Assembly (NCBI RefSeq): GCF_004359525.2
Contig: NZ_SCWC02000006.1
Span: forward strand, 26,609-90,608
DNA length: 64,000 nt
Reading direction: 5' to 3'
Origin: Macrococcus equipercicus
GTDB taxonomy: Bacteria; Bacillota; Bacilli; Staphylococcales; Staphylococcaceae
The notes beneath the pieces were generated by a model. It had not been told where the DNA came from and did no database searches. It saw nothing but the letters and a program-made list of their open reading frames with translations. Below, piece by piece: positions 18,855 to 28,313 of the stretch (within the stretch, counting starts at the first letter, position 1; every line of letters begins with the position of its first letter). The translations under genes were made by a program, and so were the position numbers.

Positions 18855-19712
18855 ATGAATGTGTTTGAAATAAGAGATGCCATTACCGCTGAATTAGCTG
18901 CCGAAGTAATGACATGGAATTTCGACCGCAAGGAAGAAACATTGAGAGTTGAACGCCGGGACAATCATAAAGGACTGACGATTAAGCTTGCGCCGCTCGT
19001 GGCGAAATATAAGCAGCAGGAGCGCAAAATCATCGATGAAGTTCTTTACTATATCAATGAGACAATTACAGCGATGGCGGATGAGACAAATAAGAAAATT
19101 ACTGAAATGAAAATCATGCCGGTCATCCGGTCGACAAGTTTTCCAAAAGAAACAAACGGCGTGCCTTTTGTCATTTCGGAACATACGGCTGAGACTAATA
19201 TTTATTACGCGCTTGATCTTGGTTCCACTTACCGCCTGATTGATGACAATGTATTAAGTGAGATGGCGATATCAAAGGAACATGTCAAAGAACAGGCGCT
19301 GTTTAACGTCAAAAAGCTGGCAGCACAGTACAAAGAGGACCATGTAGCCGGCAGTACCTTTTATTTCTTCAACTCCAACGACGGCTACGATGCCTCCAGA
19401 ATATTAAATGATACGCTGCTGCAGCAGTTTGATAAGAACAAAAAAGGTGAGCTGCTCGTCGCAACACCACATGCCGATGTATTGATCATCGCGGATATCG
19501 AGAATGAGACAGGTTATGACATTATGGCCCAGATGATGATGCAGTTCTTCAGCAACGGCCTTGTACCGATTACGTCATTATCATTCCAGTACGAAAATGG
19601 CAAGCTGACGCCGGTCTTTATTCTCGGCAAGAACAATATGAAGCGGAATCAGGAGGCTATTGCCCGCCTGGAGAAAAACCGTAAAAAATTTGAAAATAAT
19701 AAGGAGCAATGA
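18855..19712 (+). CDS. ytpQ: DUF1444 family protein YtpQ
   Basis: A 285-residue soluble protein of the YtpQ/DUF1444 family, function unknown. The N-terminus (MNVFEIRDAITAEL) and the central LVATPHADVLIIADIENETGYDIMAQMMMQFFSNG region (about residues 205-240) are the recognisable parts. GTG 18846 is in frame but lies in the ribosome binding site GAGGAG (18841-18846), which fits the ATG at 18855. It is followed one base later by ytpR, so the pair is translated as an operon. Confidence 0.85.
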   Translation: MNVFEIRDAITAELAAEVMTWNFDRKEETLRVERRDNHKGLTIKLAPLVAKYKQQERKIIDEVLYYINETITAMADETNKKITEMKIMPVIRSTSFPKETNGVPFVISEHTAETNIYYALDLGSTYRLIDDNVLSEMAISKEHVKEQALFNVKKLAAQYKEDHVAGSTFYFFNSNDGYDASRILNDTLLQQFDKNKKGELLVATPHADVLIIADIENETGYDIMAQMMMQFFSNGLVPITSLSFQYENGKLTPVFILGKNNMKRNQEAIARLEKNRKKFENNKEQ

Positions 19713-19713
19713 C

Positions 19714-20310
19714 ATGAATATCTTCTACAATGACAAAATTGGTGACGTTCTACTGATCACGTTGAAGCATGCTGACGGCCCATTTGACTATGAGCAGAAT
19801 GGAGACGTGGTCACTATTAAGAAAGACGGTGCAGTCGTCGGCTATAATGTTTTCAATATAAGCGGCCAGCTGTCGTTTGACGGTAATGGTCAAGTGGAAC
19901 TGGACGAAGCAAAAGTGGACGCCATCAATCAAGTGCTGACGAGTAAAGGCATGCAGCCGCTGACAGTCGACCTGTCTCCTAAGTTCGTTACAGGCCATGT
20001 CGACAGCATGGAAAAACATCCGGATGCTGATAAGCTGAACATCTGCCAGGTGAATGTCGGAGACGAAGTGCTGCAGATTGTCTGCGGCGCTAACAATGTC
20101 GCTGCCGGACAAAATGTCGTCGTCGCTAAAGTAGGCGCTGTCATGCCGAGCGGAATGCTGATTAAAGCTGCTGAACTGCGCGGTGTGCCGTCAAACGGTA
20201 TGATCTGTTCTGAACGTGAACTCGGACTCACTGATTCCGAAGAGAAAAAAGGCATATTAGTACTGGGTGAAGAAGTGGTTCCTGGTACCGACTTCTTTAA
20301 ACAAGTTTAA
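19714..20310 (+). CDS. ytpR: YtpR-type tRNA-binding domain protein
   Basis: A 198-residue protein. Its C-terminal half (from about residue 90) is an EMAP-II/PheT-type tRNA-binding OB fold: FVTGHVDSMEKHPDADKLNICQV, IVCGANNVAAGQNVVVAKVGAVMP (about residues 133-155) and GVPSNGMICSERELGL. The N-terminal 85 residues are specific to the YtpR family. The likely activity is structured RNA or tRNA binding; its job is not established. An upstream frame exists to 19660, but AAGGAG at 19701-19706 fits the ATG at 19714, two bases after the ytpQ stop. Confidence 0.9.
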   Translation: MNIFYNDKIGDVLLITLKHADGPFDYEQNGDVVTIKKDGAVVGYNVFNISGQLSFDGNGQVELDEAKVDAINQVLTSKGMQPLTVDLSPKFVTGHVDSMEKHPDADKLNICQVNVGDEVLQIVCGANNVAAGQNVVVAKVGAVMPSGMLIKAAELRGVPSNGMICSERELGLTDSEEKKGILVLGEEVVPGTDFFKQV

Positions 20311-20323
20311 AAGGTGTGAGTAG

Positions 20324-23143
20324 ATGAGCTGGTTTGACAAATTATTCGGAGAACAATCAAATGACACACATCAGCAGCGTGAAGATGAAGTAATGATAAA
20401 ACCTAGGGAAGAAGATAATCACGACGAAATATACAGAAGACCGAAAGGAAGATTTAGATTTCCTATCGATGTTGAGACTGGAACAGAAAAAGAGGCAGAG
20501 GCAAAACCGGAATCAGCACATCCTGTTCAAAGTGACTTCGTCAATGATGATTACTTCAACAGTCGGCGGGAACGTCGTAAACGTCACCATCAGCAGCATG
20601 ATGAGCCGCCTCATCCGTTGACAGAGCGCTATCATCCGGCTTATACACCACCTCCGAGCAAGACAGACATACATAAGCCGAAGTTCGTCGCAAGTGAAGT
20701 GCCGTCTGCGATTTACGGCACACGTAAAAATTTGAAGCCGGGTGAAAGCAAGGTGGTCATCACCCCGCTGACTGGCAGAAAGCCGGAAATGGTAAAACCC
20801 GTGACGCCGCCTCACCGCAGGCAGGATAACATGGTTAACGTCGAGAATGTCTATGCATCACAAATTGTCGCGGAAATCAGGCGGGAACGTGAAAAGAAAG
20901 CACAGGCCAAAAAAGCATTCGAAGAGAAACGTCAGCAGCTGAAACTTCAGAAGGAACTTGAGGAAAAGCTGATGACTGCACCAGAACAAGAAACGCCTGA
21001 TACAGAGACTGTCTATTCCTCTGCACCGGAACAAGAAACGCCTGACACAGAGACTGTCTATTCTTCTGCACCGGAACAAGAAATGCCTGATACAGAGACT
21101 GTCTATTCCTCTGCACCGGAACAAGAAACGCCTGATACAGAGACTGTCTATTCCTCTGCACCGGAACAAGAAACGCCTGACACAGGGACTGTCTATTCTT
21201 CTGCACCGGAACAAGAAACGCCTGATACAGAGACTGTCTATTCCTCTGCACCAGAACAAGAAACGCCTGATACAGGGACTGTCTATTCTTCTGAACTGGA
21301 AACAGAATCATTGGTGCTTCAGCCGGTTCATGAGCTGATGCCTGAACTTGAAACAGTAGAAGTCATCCTGCCACCTGCTGAAAATTCGGCAGTCGAAGCA
21401 CTTGTCCGTGAAACATCAGCGGTCTCTCACGTTAACGACTCCATTGATGAAGCAGTCGACGAAATGAAAGAACCGATACTCCGTCCGGTGGTCACTAAGA
21501 CGAGACCATTTAATGTTGTCATGACACCGTCAGATAAAAAAAGGCTGATGGATAAAAAACAGGCTGTCACTGAGCCGTCAATAGTAGAAAAAATAATCGA
21601 TAAAATAACACCTGATTCTGCCGATGGATCTTCAGCAGAACCATCACTGCTTGAAAAAGCCATCGACTTCGTCACACCTGGTCACATAGAGCAGGAAGCG
21701 CCTGCTGTTATGGAGAAAGTGAAAGAGGTGGTGACTGGAAAAGATAAGAAACGTAAAGGGCCGAATTACCTGCTGCCTCCTGTCAGTCTGCTGGCACATC
21801 CTGAAGCGCCTGCAGCGTCTCATGAATGGGTGGAAGAGCAGCGTGCACAGCTGGATGAAGCATTATATCACTTCAACGTTCCCGCTAAAGTGGAGCATGT
21901 CGTCGTCGGTCCTTCTGTCACCCGTTATGAACTCTCAGTAGAAAAAGGAGTCAAAGTCAGCAGAATCACCAATCTGCAGGATGACATCAAAATGGCGCTG
22001 GCAGCTAAGGATATTCGTATTGAAGCACCAATTCCCGGCACATCCCGTGTGGGCGTGGAAGTTCCGAACCTTGAAACACGGCCGGTCAATTTAAGCGAAG
22101 TCATCTTCTCCAAACGGTTTAAATTTGCAGAATCCAAGCTTATGGTCGCACTGGGTGTAAAGATCAATAATGAACCGATGCTGATGGACATCGCTAAAAT
22201 GCCGCATGCATTAATCGCAGGCGCAACCGGCTCAGGTAAATCAGTGAGCATCAATGCGATTTTACTGTCGCTGCTGTACCGTAACAATCCGAGTGAGCTT
22301 AAACTGCTGCTGATTGACCCGAAAATGGTGGAGCTTGCGCCTTATAACGATCTGCCGCATTTACTCGCACCGGTCATCACTGATGTCAAGGCCGCGACTG
22401 AAAGCTTGAAGTGGATTGTTGAAGAGATGGAACGGCGCTATAAGACATTTGCCGATGTTCATGTCAGAAATATTACCGCATATAACCAGAAGTCAACTTA
22501 TGACAAGCGGCTGCCGAAGATTGTCATTATTATCGATGAGCTCGCTGATTTAATGATGATGGCACCGCAGGAAGTGGAGCACTCGATTGCCCGCATTGCA
22601 CAGAAAGCTCGTGCTGCAGGTATTCATATGATACTTGCGACGCAGCGTCCATCTGTCAATGTCATCACCGGCCTGATTAAAGCGAATGTGCCGACTCGTA
22701 TCGCCTTCATGGTATCTTCTGCTGTCGATTCACGTACAGTGATGGATAGCGGAGGTGCTGAGAAACTGCTCGGTAACGGTGATATGCTGTACCAAGGTAA
22801 CGGCATGAACCGGCCGATTCGTATTCAAGGCTGCTATGTATCTGATGAGGAAATCGATGAAGTCGCTGCTTATATCAGGGAACAGGGGCCGCCGAACTAC
22901 ATGTTCAAGCAGGAAGAACTGCTCAGTAAAGTCAACGAACTCCCGCAGGATGAACTGATTGATGATGTGATCGACTACATGCAGGAAGAAGGCCAGATTT
23001 CAACTTCACAGCTGCAGCGTAGATTCCAGATCGGCTATAACAGAGCAGCACGCATCGTCGATAGCCTGGAAGACGCAGGTTATATCAGCGGGGCCAATGG
23101 TTCAAAACCAAGAACAGTGTTAATCGCAGAAAAACAACAATAG
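20324..23143 (+). CDS. sftA: FtsK/SpoIIIE-family DNA translocase (SftA type)
   Basis: A 939-residue DNA motor that clears chromosomal DNA from the division septum. There is no N-terminal membrane segment, which places it with soluble SftA (YtpST) of Bacillus; staphylococcal annotation calls the equivalent FtsK. Residues 1-480 are hydrophilic and low in complexity and contain seven tandem 15-residue repeats (about 219-323). The motor starts near residue 490, with Walker A GATGSGKS at about 629, Walker B IIIIDELADLMM at about 730, and ATQRPSVNVITG at about 768. The C-terminal winged helix gamma domain (about 875-939) reads polar DNA motifs. murC follows after 11 nt. Confidence 0.93.
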   Translation: MSWFDKLFGEQSNDTHQQREDEVMIKPREEDNHDEIYRRPKGRFRFPIDVETGTEKEAEAKPESAHPVQSDFVNDDYFNSRRERRKRHHQQHDEPPHPLTERYHPAYTPPPSKTDIHKPKFVASEVPSAIYGTRKNLKPGESKVVITPLTGRKPEMVKPVTPPHRRQDNMVNVENVYASQIVAEIRREREKKAQAKKAFEEKRQQLKLQKELEEKLMTAPEQETPDTETVYSSAPEQETPDTETVYSSAPEQEMPDTETVYSSAPEQETPDTETVYSSAPEQETPDTGTVYSSAPEQETPDTETVYSSAPEQETPDTGTVYSSELETESLVLQPVHELMPELETVEVILPPAENSAVEALVRETSAVSHVNDSIDEAVDEMKEPILRPVVTKTRPFNVVMTPSDKKRLMDKKQAVTEPSIVEKIIDKITPDSADGSSAEPSLLEKAIDFVTPGHIEQEAPAVMEKVKEVVTGKDKKRKGPNYLLPPVSLLAHPEAPAASHEWVEEQRAQLDEALYHFNVPAKVEHVVVGPSVTRYELSVEKGVKVSRITNLQDDIKMALAAKDIRIEAPIPGTSRVGVEVPNLETRPVNLSEVIFSKRFKFAESKLMVALGVKINNEPMLMDIAKMPHALIAGATGSGKSVSINAILLSLLYRNNPSELKLLLIDPKMVELAPYNDLPHLLAPVITDVKAATESLKWIVEEMERRYKTFADVHVRNITAYNQKSTYDKRLPKIVIIIDELADLMMMAPQEVEHSIARIAQKARAAGIHMILATQRPSVNVITGLIKANVPTRIAFMVSSAVDSRTVMDSGGAEKLLGNGDMLYQGNGMNRPIRIQGCYVSDEEIDEVAAYIREQGPPNYMFKQEELLSKVNELPQDELIDDVIDYMQEEGQISTSQLQRRFQIGYNRAARIVDSLEDAGYISGANGSKPRTVLIAEKQQ
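20978..21292 (+). repeat. Seven tandem 45-bp repeats inside sftA
   Basis: Units begin at 20978, 21023, 21068, 21113, 21158, 21203 and 21248, each 45 bp, encoding APEQETPDTETVYSS with few changes (one M for T, two G for E). The DNA copies differ by only a few bases, mostly synonymous. The array is in frame, so gain or loss of units changes only the length of the linker. Confidence 0.97.
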
Positions 23144-23154
23144 GAGTGTAAACA

Positions 23155-24453
23155 ATGACGTTATATCATTTTATAGGAATTAAAGGGTCAGGTATGAGTG
23201 CGCTCGCACATATCCTTTTTGATATGGGACATGAAGTTCAAGGGTCGGATATCGAGAAAGAATTTTTCACGGAAATTGCACTGCGCGATAAAGGCATTAC
23301 GATTGTGCCGTTCGCTGCTGACAATATTAAAGAAGGGATGACGATCATAGCCGGTAATGCTTTCGGTGATGACCACCCTGAAATTGTGCGGGCGAAGATG
23401 ATGAATCTTGAGTTCTATCGTTACCATGACTTTTTAGGGTCATTCATGCATCAGTACACTTCTATTGCGGTCACAGGCTCTCACGGCAAGACATCAACGA
23501 CCGGTCTGTTATCTCATGTGATGAACGGAGATAAGAAGACGTCTTATTTAATCGGTGATGGTACAGGCATGGGACTTCCGGACAGTGAGTACTTTGCATT
23601 TGAAGCATGCGAATACCGCCGGCACTTCCTGAGTTATTCACCGGACTACGCCATTATTACGAACGTTGATTTTGACCATCCGGATTATTTCGCCAGCATG
23701 AGCGATGTGTTCAATGCGTTCCAGGAGATGAGCCGTAAAGTCAAAAAAGGCATCATTGCTTGCGGCGACGACAAAAATCTGCGCGACCTGCAGGTGACGA
23801 TTCCGATTTATTACTATGGTACAGAAGAGCATAATGATGTCAGAGCCGAAAATATCATCTCTACAGCGTCCGGAACGACATTCGATGTTATAATTGACGG
23901 CAAGTTTATTGGCAGCTTTAAGACACCGATGTTCGGTGACCATCAAGTGTTAAACGCCCTGGCAGTGATTACGGTCTGCCATCTTGAGCAGCTCGATGTT
24001 CAGAACATTAAAGACGCGCTTGAAACTTTCGGTGGCGTTAAACGCCGCTTCACCGAGAAGAAGAAAGACAATCAAGTATTGATCGATGACTATGCGCATC
24101 ATCCAAAAGAAATTAGTGCGACTATTGACTCAGCTCGCAAAAAATATGACGGCAGAACAATTGTTGCAGTGTTCCAGCCGCATACATTCTCGCGTACTGA
24201 AACGTTTCTAGAAGATTTCGCTGACAGCCTGAAAGCAGCGGACAAAGTATTCCTCTGTGATATATTCGGTTCGGCACGCGAAACGGCCGGGAACTTGACA
24301 ATCAATGATCTTGCCGTACTGATTCCAGGAGCAGAGCTGATCAGTGAAGATAATGTTGACGTTTTAAAGCGCTATATTAATGACGTTGTTATCTTTATGG
24401 GTGCCGGAGATATTCAAAAAATCCAGAAAGCCTACGAAAATCTGTTGCAATAG
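23155..24453 (+). CDS. murC: UDP-N-acetylmuramate--L-alanine ligase
   Basis: A 432-residue cytoplasmic enzyme adding L-alanine to UDP-MurNAc, the first amino acid of the peptidoglycan stem. The N-terminal Rossmann-like motif is [14 protein letters not shown] (about residues 7-20), the ATP loop [15 protein letters not shown] is at about 108-122, and the Mur ligase signature [11 protein letters not shown] follows at about 148, with [11 protein letters not shown] at about 312. AGGAG precedes the ATG 11 nt after sftA, preserving the Bacillus ytpPQR-sftA-murC order. Confidence 0.97.
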   Translation: MTLYHFIGIKGSGMSALAHILFDMGHEVQGSDIEKEFFTEIALRDKGITIVPFAADNIKEGMTIIAGNAFGDDHPEIVRAKMMNLEFYRYHDFLGSFMHQYTSIAVTGSHGKTSTTGLLSHVMNGDKKTSYLIGDGTGMGLPDSEYFAFEACEYRRHFLSYSPDYAIITNVDFDHPDYFASMSDVFNAFQEMSRKVKKGIIACGDDKNLRDLQVTIPIYYYGTEEHNDVRAENIISTASGTTFDVIIDGKFIGSFKTPMFGDHQVLNALAVITVCHLEQLDVQNIKDALETFGGVKRRFTEKKKDNQVLIDDYAHHPKEISATIDSARKKYDGRTIVAVFQPHTFSRTETFLEDFADSLKAADKVFLCDIFGSARETAGNLTINDLAVLIPGAELISEDNVDVLKRYINDVVIFMGAGDIQKIQKAYENLLQ

Positions 24454-24462
24454 TTCAAATAT

Positions 24463-24487
24463 GTTTTAAACTATAATTGCAGGGTAA
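24463..24487 (+). promoter_or_regulatory. SigB-type promoter before the DUF948 gene
   Basis: GTTTTA at 24463-24468, 13-nt spacer, GGGTAA at 24482-24487: full agreement with GTTTWW/GGGWAW. Confidence 0.72.
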
Positions 24488-24530
24488 AATGAGGTAGTAA
24501 AATATAGATAGGAAATAGGAGGGGTTATAT

Positions 24531-25085
24531 ATGGAATGGATACTTCCAATCGCCGGTATCATCGCGGCACTGGCATTCTTAATTCTATGTATCGGTATCG
24601 TAGTCGTATTATTATCAGTTAAGAAAAACCTTGATCATGTCGCTAGAACTTTAGACGGCGTTGAAGGTCAGATTCAAGGGATTACACGCGAGACTACGGA
24701 CTTATTACATAAGACGAACCGTCTTGCTGAAGATGTCCAGGACAAATCAGCACGCTTAAATACGGTAGTAGATGCAGTCAAAGGAGTCGGTGGTTCTGTA
24801 CAGAACTTGAACAGCTCTGTAGACCGGGTAACAAACTCTGTGACTCATAACATCGCTAACAACCAGGAAAACATCGCACAAGTTGTTAAATGGTCAAATG
24901 TAGTGATGGAAGTGCTGGATAAATGGCAGATGAGAAAACAGCGTCGTAACAGCGTCAACTTTGCTGACCAGCCAGTCTACAAAGAAGCAGCAAGTACGGC
25001 ATACAATGAAGATACTGCTCATAATGGAAATGTCGACATTGTAAAAGTTAAAGCAGGATTAGATAAAAATTCTGACTTAAAATAA
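24531..25085 (+). CDS. ytxG: DUF948 membrane protein, YtxG-like general stress protein
   Basis: A 184-residue protein with one N-terminal membrane helix (WILPIAGIIAALAFLILCIGIVVVLL, about residues 3-28) followed by a long amphipathic, probably coiled-coil segment of heptad character (residues 30-110) and a hydrophilic tail. This is the DUF948/YtxG layout. Function unknown; in relatives it is part of the general stress set. AGGAGGGG precedes the ATG. The SigB-type promoter upstream and the YtxH-type gene downstream, with its own SigB-type promoter, support a stress role. Confidence 0.85.
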   Translation: MEWILPIAGIIAALAFLILCIGIVVVLLSVKKNLDHVARTLDGVEGQIQGITRETTDLLHKTNRLAEDVQDKSARLNTVVDAVKGVGGSVQNLNSSVDRVTNSVTHNIANNQENIAQVVKWSNVVMEVLDKWQMRKQRRNSVNFADQPVYKEAASTAYNEDTAHNGNVDIVKVKAGLDKNSDLK

Positions 25086-25093
25086 TATTTGAC

Positions 25094-25118
25094 GTTTAAC
25101 CGTCGTATAAGTGGGAAT
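25094..25118 (+). promoter_or_regulatory. SigB-type promoter before the YtxH gene
   Basis: GTTTAA at 25094-25099, 13-nt spacer, GGGAAT at 25113-25118: an exact consensus match. A shared inverted element AGTATATTCCCA/GGGAATATACT brackets the region to 25152. Confidence 0.78.
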
Positions 25119-25173
25119 ATACTAAACTATAACAAGTTAAGTATATTCCCATTTTAATTAGGAGGTCATTATA

Positions 25174-26022
25174 ATGACAAACACAAATAACAAAGACTTA
25201 ACAAGTACTAACTTCGGTAAAGACAACGAGAACAAATTCGACACAGCATCAAACGTAAACACTTTTGACAAAAACAACAATTTTGACAAAAACAACACAT
25301 TAGACACAAACACAAAAACGACGTTTGACAAAGACAACAATTTCAATTCTTACGACAAAGTCAACACTTATGACAACGGTGTCAATGAATATCCGAACAA
25401 CACTTACAACCGTTCATTAAGTGCCAACACTTTAAAAGAATATGAAGTGAAAAATACGAATTACTCTACACGTGACTTTGCTTTAGGTTTCACTGTAGGT
25501 GTTTCTCTTGGAACATTACTCGGTCTGTTATTTGCGCCTAAGAAAGATGACAAACGCGGCTATGACAATGCAGACTACAAAGGTTCTTACTTAAAAGGCA
25601 ATCAGTACAAAGAAGACAACAAGCCTTCTGCAGTTGATCAGTTAAAAGACAAAGCAGCTGAAATCAAAGACAAAGCAGCGGACAAAGTTGCTGAAGTTAA
25701 AGACAAAGCACAGGATACTCAAAACAAAACAAACACAAAAAATGACAACCAGGCGACAGGCTACAATGAAGCGACAAGTCATGTGACAACTAAAGTTGAA
25801 ACAGATACTGACGCTTTAGCAGCACAGCGCCGCGCAATCAAAGATGAAGTTAACGATAATTCTTTGAAAGAACCCATTGCAGTTGTTGATAAAGATTTAA
25901 ACACAAACAAAACAACTTCTAAGTCAAACAATTCAACTAAAGTTAATCCAAACACTAAAGTGGATACAACTAAAACAGATTTCAAACCTGGTAACACAAA
26001 CAACAAAAATAACAAAAAATAA
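25174..26022 (+). CDS. ytxH: YtxH-domain general stress protein with Asn/Asp-rich N-terminus
   Basis: A 282-residue protein. Residues 1-85 are low in complexity, dominated by N, D, K, T and F, with a repeated FDKNNNFDKNN/FDKDNNF pattern. Residues about 100-125 form the YtxH membrane segment (DFALGFTVGVSLGTLLGLLFAPKK), which has the family's glycine spacing. The rest contains lysine/alanine helices (KDKAAEIKDKAADKVAEVKDKAQD) similar to LEA or apolipoprotein-like segments, and ends in another N/T/K tract. AGGAGG precedes the ATG. It is longer than typical YtxH proteins because of the two low-complexity tails. A SigB-type promoter and a strong terminator flank it. Confidence 0.85.
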   Translation: MTNTNNKDLTSTNFGKDNENKFDTASNVNTFDKNNNFDKNNTLDTNTKTTFDKDNNFNSYDKVNTYDNGVNEYPNNTYNRSLSANTLKEYEVKNTNYSTRDFALGFTVGVSLGTLLGLLFAPKKDDKRGYDNADYKGSYLKGNQYKEDNKPSAVDQLKDKAAEIKDKAADKVAEVKDKAQDTQNKTNTKNDNQATGYNEATSHVTTKVETDTDALAAQRRAIKDEVNDNSLKEPIAVVDKDLNTNKTTSKSNNSTKVNPNTKVDTTKTDFKPGNTNNKNNKK

Positions 26023-26060
26023 GCGTATCTTTCAAAAGATGCATATACTTGTGATATTAT

Positions 26061-26091
26061 AGTAGGGTGAATTCTCACCCTGCTTTTTTTT
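26061..26091 (+). terminator. Intrinsic terminator of the YtxH gene
   Basis: AGTAGGGTGA pairs with TCACCCTGCT (one wobble) around a 4-nt loop, followed by a run of T. Confidence 0.9.
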
Positions 26092-26128
26092 ATGGGAAGA
26101 ATAATTTGAAGTTAATGAGGTGTATCGA

Positions 26129-27202
26129 ATGTCTGAATTGAACCAGTTAAGAGAACGCATCGAAGAGATCAATGTGGCTATATTAGAACTGCTGTCTGAA
26201 CGCGGAGAAATTGCGAAACAGATTGGTCAGGAGAAACGTAAAGCCGGTACGATGATTTATGATCCTATGCGTGAAAAAGAAATGATCAATAAATTACAGG
26301 ACTTAAATCAAGGGCCTTACGATGATAATGTCATTAAACAGCTATTCAAAGAAATCTTTAAAGCATCGACTGAGCTGCAGAAATCTGAAAATGAGAAGCA
26401 TCTCTATGTGTCTAGAAAGCTGAAAGCTGAAGATACGGTCGTGAAAACTGCTAATGGCGGTGTCATCGGCGGAGATGAGAAAATCTTCGTCTTCGGACCA
26501 TGTTCTGTTGAATCTTATGACCAAGTAGAGCAGGTAGCAAAAAGTCTGGTTGAAAAAGGACAGAAATTTATTCGGGGAGGCGCATTTAAGCCTCGTACAT
26601 CTCCATATGATTTCCAGGGACTCGGTGTTGAAGGTCTTAAAATATTGAAAGAGATCAATCAAAAATATGACCTTGCAGTAATATCGGAAGTCGTCGATCC
26701 CCATCACTTTGAACTGGCTGACCAATACATCGATGTATTCCAGATCGGTGCCCGCAATATGCATAATTTTGAGCTGCTGAAAGAGGCAGGCCGCGCCAAC
26801 AAGCCTGTACTGCTGAAACGTGGTCTGTCAGCGTCGATTGAAGAGCTGATTTATGCAGCGGAATACATTCATGCCAGTGGTAACAGCAATATCATCATCT
26901 GTGAGCGCGGCATCCGTACATACGAAAAAGCGACAAGAAATACACTGGACATCTCTGCCGTGCCGATCTTAAAGCAAGGTACCCATTTACCGGTGCTGGT
27001 CGATGTGACGCATTCTACAGGGCGGAAAGATATTATGCTGCCGGTCGCTAAAGCTGCACTTGCCGTCGGAGCAGACGGTGTCATGGCAGAAGTGCATCCG
27101 GATCCATCGGTTGCGCTGAGCGATGCAGGACAGCAGATGGACTTAAACGAGTTCGATGCATTCTATGATGAAATTGAACGGACAAGAAAACAATATCGCT
27201 AG
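26129..27202 (+). CDS. aroA: Bifunctional chorismate mutase / DAHP synthase
   Basis: A 357-residue enzyme combining two shikimate-pathway activities. Residues 1-85 are an AroQ-type chorismate mutase ([30 protein letters not shown]); residues about 95-357 are a DAHP synthase of the KDO8P-like subfamily ([58 protein letters not shown]), which condenses PEP with erythrose 4-phosphate. The fused mutase normally gives feedback control by chorismate or prephenate. GTG 26120 overlaps the ribosome binding site TGAGGTG, which suits the ATG at 26129. The symbol follows Bacillus usage; elsewhere aroA means EPSP synthase. It precedes ccpA, as in Bacillus. Confidence 0.94.
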   Translation: MSELNQLRERIEEINVAILELLSERGEIAKQIGQEKRKAGTMIYDPMREKEMINKLQDLNQGPYDDNVIKQLFKEIFKASTELQKSENEKHLYVSRKLKAEDTVVKTANGGVIGGDEKIFVFGPCSVESYDQVEQVAKSLVEKGQKFIRGGAFKPRTSPYDFQGLGVEGLKILKEINQKYDLAVISEVVDPHHFELADQYIDVFQIGARNMHNFELLKEAGRANKPVLLKRGLSASIEELIYAAEYIHASGNSNIIICERGIRTYEKATRNTLDISAVPILKQGTHLPVLVDVTHSTGRKDIMLPVAKAALAVGADGVMAEVHPDPSVALSDAGQQMDLNEFDAFYDEIERTRKQYR

Positions 27203-27244
27203 AAATTATTATGAAAACTTCATGAAAACGTGTTAGAATAGTAT

Positions 27245-27258
27245 GGAAAACGATTACA
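27245..27258 (+). promoter_or_regulatory. cre site at the ccpA start region
   Basis: GGAAAACGATTACA agrees with the CcpA operator consensus TGWAANCGNTNWCA at 13 of 14 positions. It lies just behind a -10-like TAGAAT (27234-27239), covering the expected transcription start and ending at the ccpA ribosome binding site. Autoregulation of ccpA is known in Staphylococcus xylosus. Confidence 0.6.
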
Positions 27259-27268
27259 GGAGGAAACT

Positions 27269-28258
27269 ATGACAGTCACCATTTATGACGTTGCAAGAGA
27301 AGCTAAAGTTTCAATGGCAACTGTATCACGTGTAGTGAACGGTAATCCTAATGTGAAGCCTGCTACACGCGACCGCGTCAATGAAGTCATCAAACGATTG
27401 AACTATCGTCCGAATGCTGTCGCAAGGGGACTTGCCAGCAAAAAAACGACAACAGTCGGTGTGATTATTCCTGATATTTCGAACATCTACTATTCTGAGC
27501 TTGCCCGCGGGCTTGAAGATATTGCAACGATGTATAAATATCAGACCATTATTTCAAATTCGGATAACGATCCGTTCAAAGAGCGGGAAATATTCAACAA
27601 TCTGCTGAGCAAGCAGGTGGATGGTATTATCTTCCTTGGAGGTACGTTATCCAATGAAACAGCTGAACTGATTCAGACTTCTTCAGTTCCAGTTGTTGTA
27701 TCAGGAACACAGGATAATGACAGTGCACTGCCGGCAGTCAATATCGACTATCATTCAGCAAGCCGTGAAATTACGGAAAAACTGCTGAAAGACGGTGCGC
27801 GTCAGTTCGCATTCGTCGGCGGCGGATATTCTGAGAAAGCACGGCATGACGTATTGTCAGGAATGACGGAAGGGCTGAAGGACAACGGGATTACGTTCAA
27901 TGATGATGCTGTCTATGTCGGCAGCGAACAATATTTAGACGGTGAAAAAGCATTTGCACAGCTGCAAGGATTAAAACCGGATGCTATTCTTTGTATCAGT
28001 GATGAACAGGCGATCGGACTTGTCCATGCCGCTCAGGATGCCGGTCTGAATATACCGGATGACCTGCAGATCGTCAGCTTCAACAATACGAGACTGGTGC
28101 AGATGGTACGTCCCAAGCTATCAAGCGTTATGCAGCCGTTATATGATATCGGTGCAGTAGGGATGAGACTGCTGACGAAATTCATGAATGATGAAGAAAT
28201 AGAAGATAAACAGGTCGTTCTGCCGTATCACATCGATTATCGCGGCACGACAAAATAA
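27269..28258 (+). CDS. ccpA: Catabolite control protein A (LacI family)
   Basis: A 329-residue global regulator of carbon metabolism that binds cre sites together with HPr phosphorylated at Ser46. The N-terminal LacI-type helix-turn-helix is [22 protein letters not shown] (about residues 4-25), followed by the hinge helix [17 protein letters not shown]. The effector domain has [18 protein letters not shown] and continues to the C-terminal DYRGTTK. The ATG follows AGGAGG. It sits behind aroA without a clear terminator and in front of a bidirectional terminator shared with acuC. A cre-like site at its start suggests autoregulation. Confidence 0.97.
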   Translation: MTVTIYDVAREAKVSMATVSRVVNGNPNVKPATRDRVNEVIKRLNYRPNAVARGLASKKTTTVGVIIPDISNIYYSELARGLEDIATMYKYQTIISNSDNDPFKEREIFNNLLSKQVDGIIFLGGTLSNETAELIQTSSVPVVVSGTQDNDSALPAVNIDYHSASREITEKLLKDGARQFAFVGGGYSEKARHDVLSGMTEGLKDNGITFNDDAVYVGSEQYLDGEKAFAQLQGLKPDAILCISDEQAIGLVHAAQDAGLNIPDDLQIVSFNNTRLVQMVRPKLSSVMQPLYDIGAVGMRLLTKFMNDEEIEDKQVVLPYHIDYRGTTK

Positions 28259-28264
28259 CACCTC

Positions 28265-28300
28265 AAAAAGCACACTTCAACAAACAAGTGTGCTTTTTTA
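28265..28300. terminator. Bidirectional terminator between ccpA and acuC
   Basis: AAAAAGCACACTT and AAGTGTGCTTTTTT form a 13-bp stem with an 8-nt loop and A/T tracts on both sides. Confidence 0.92.
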
Positions 28301-28313
28301 TTATGCGCTGGTT

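Noticed and set aside
20858..21311. Two long overlapping open frames (133 and 144 codons) on the minus strand inside sftA
   Set aside because: They arise because the 45-bp repeat lacks stops in those frames; the translations are cysteine/arginine or glutamine-rich repeats without ribosome binding sites.
27222..27235. Half cre site ATGAAAACG upstream of ccpA
   Set aside because: Only the left half matches the consensus; the better match is at 27245-27258.
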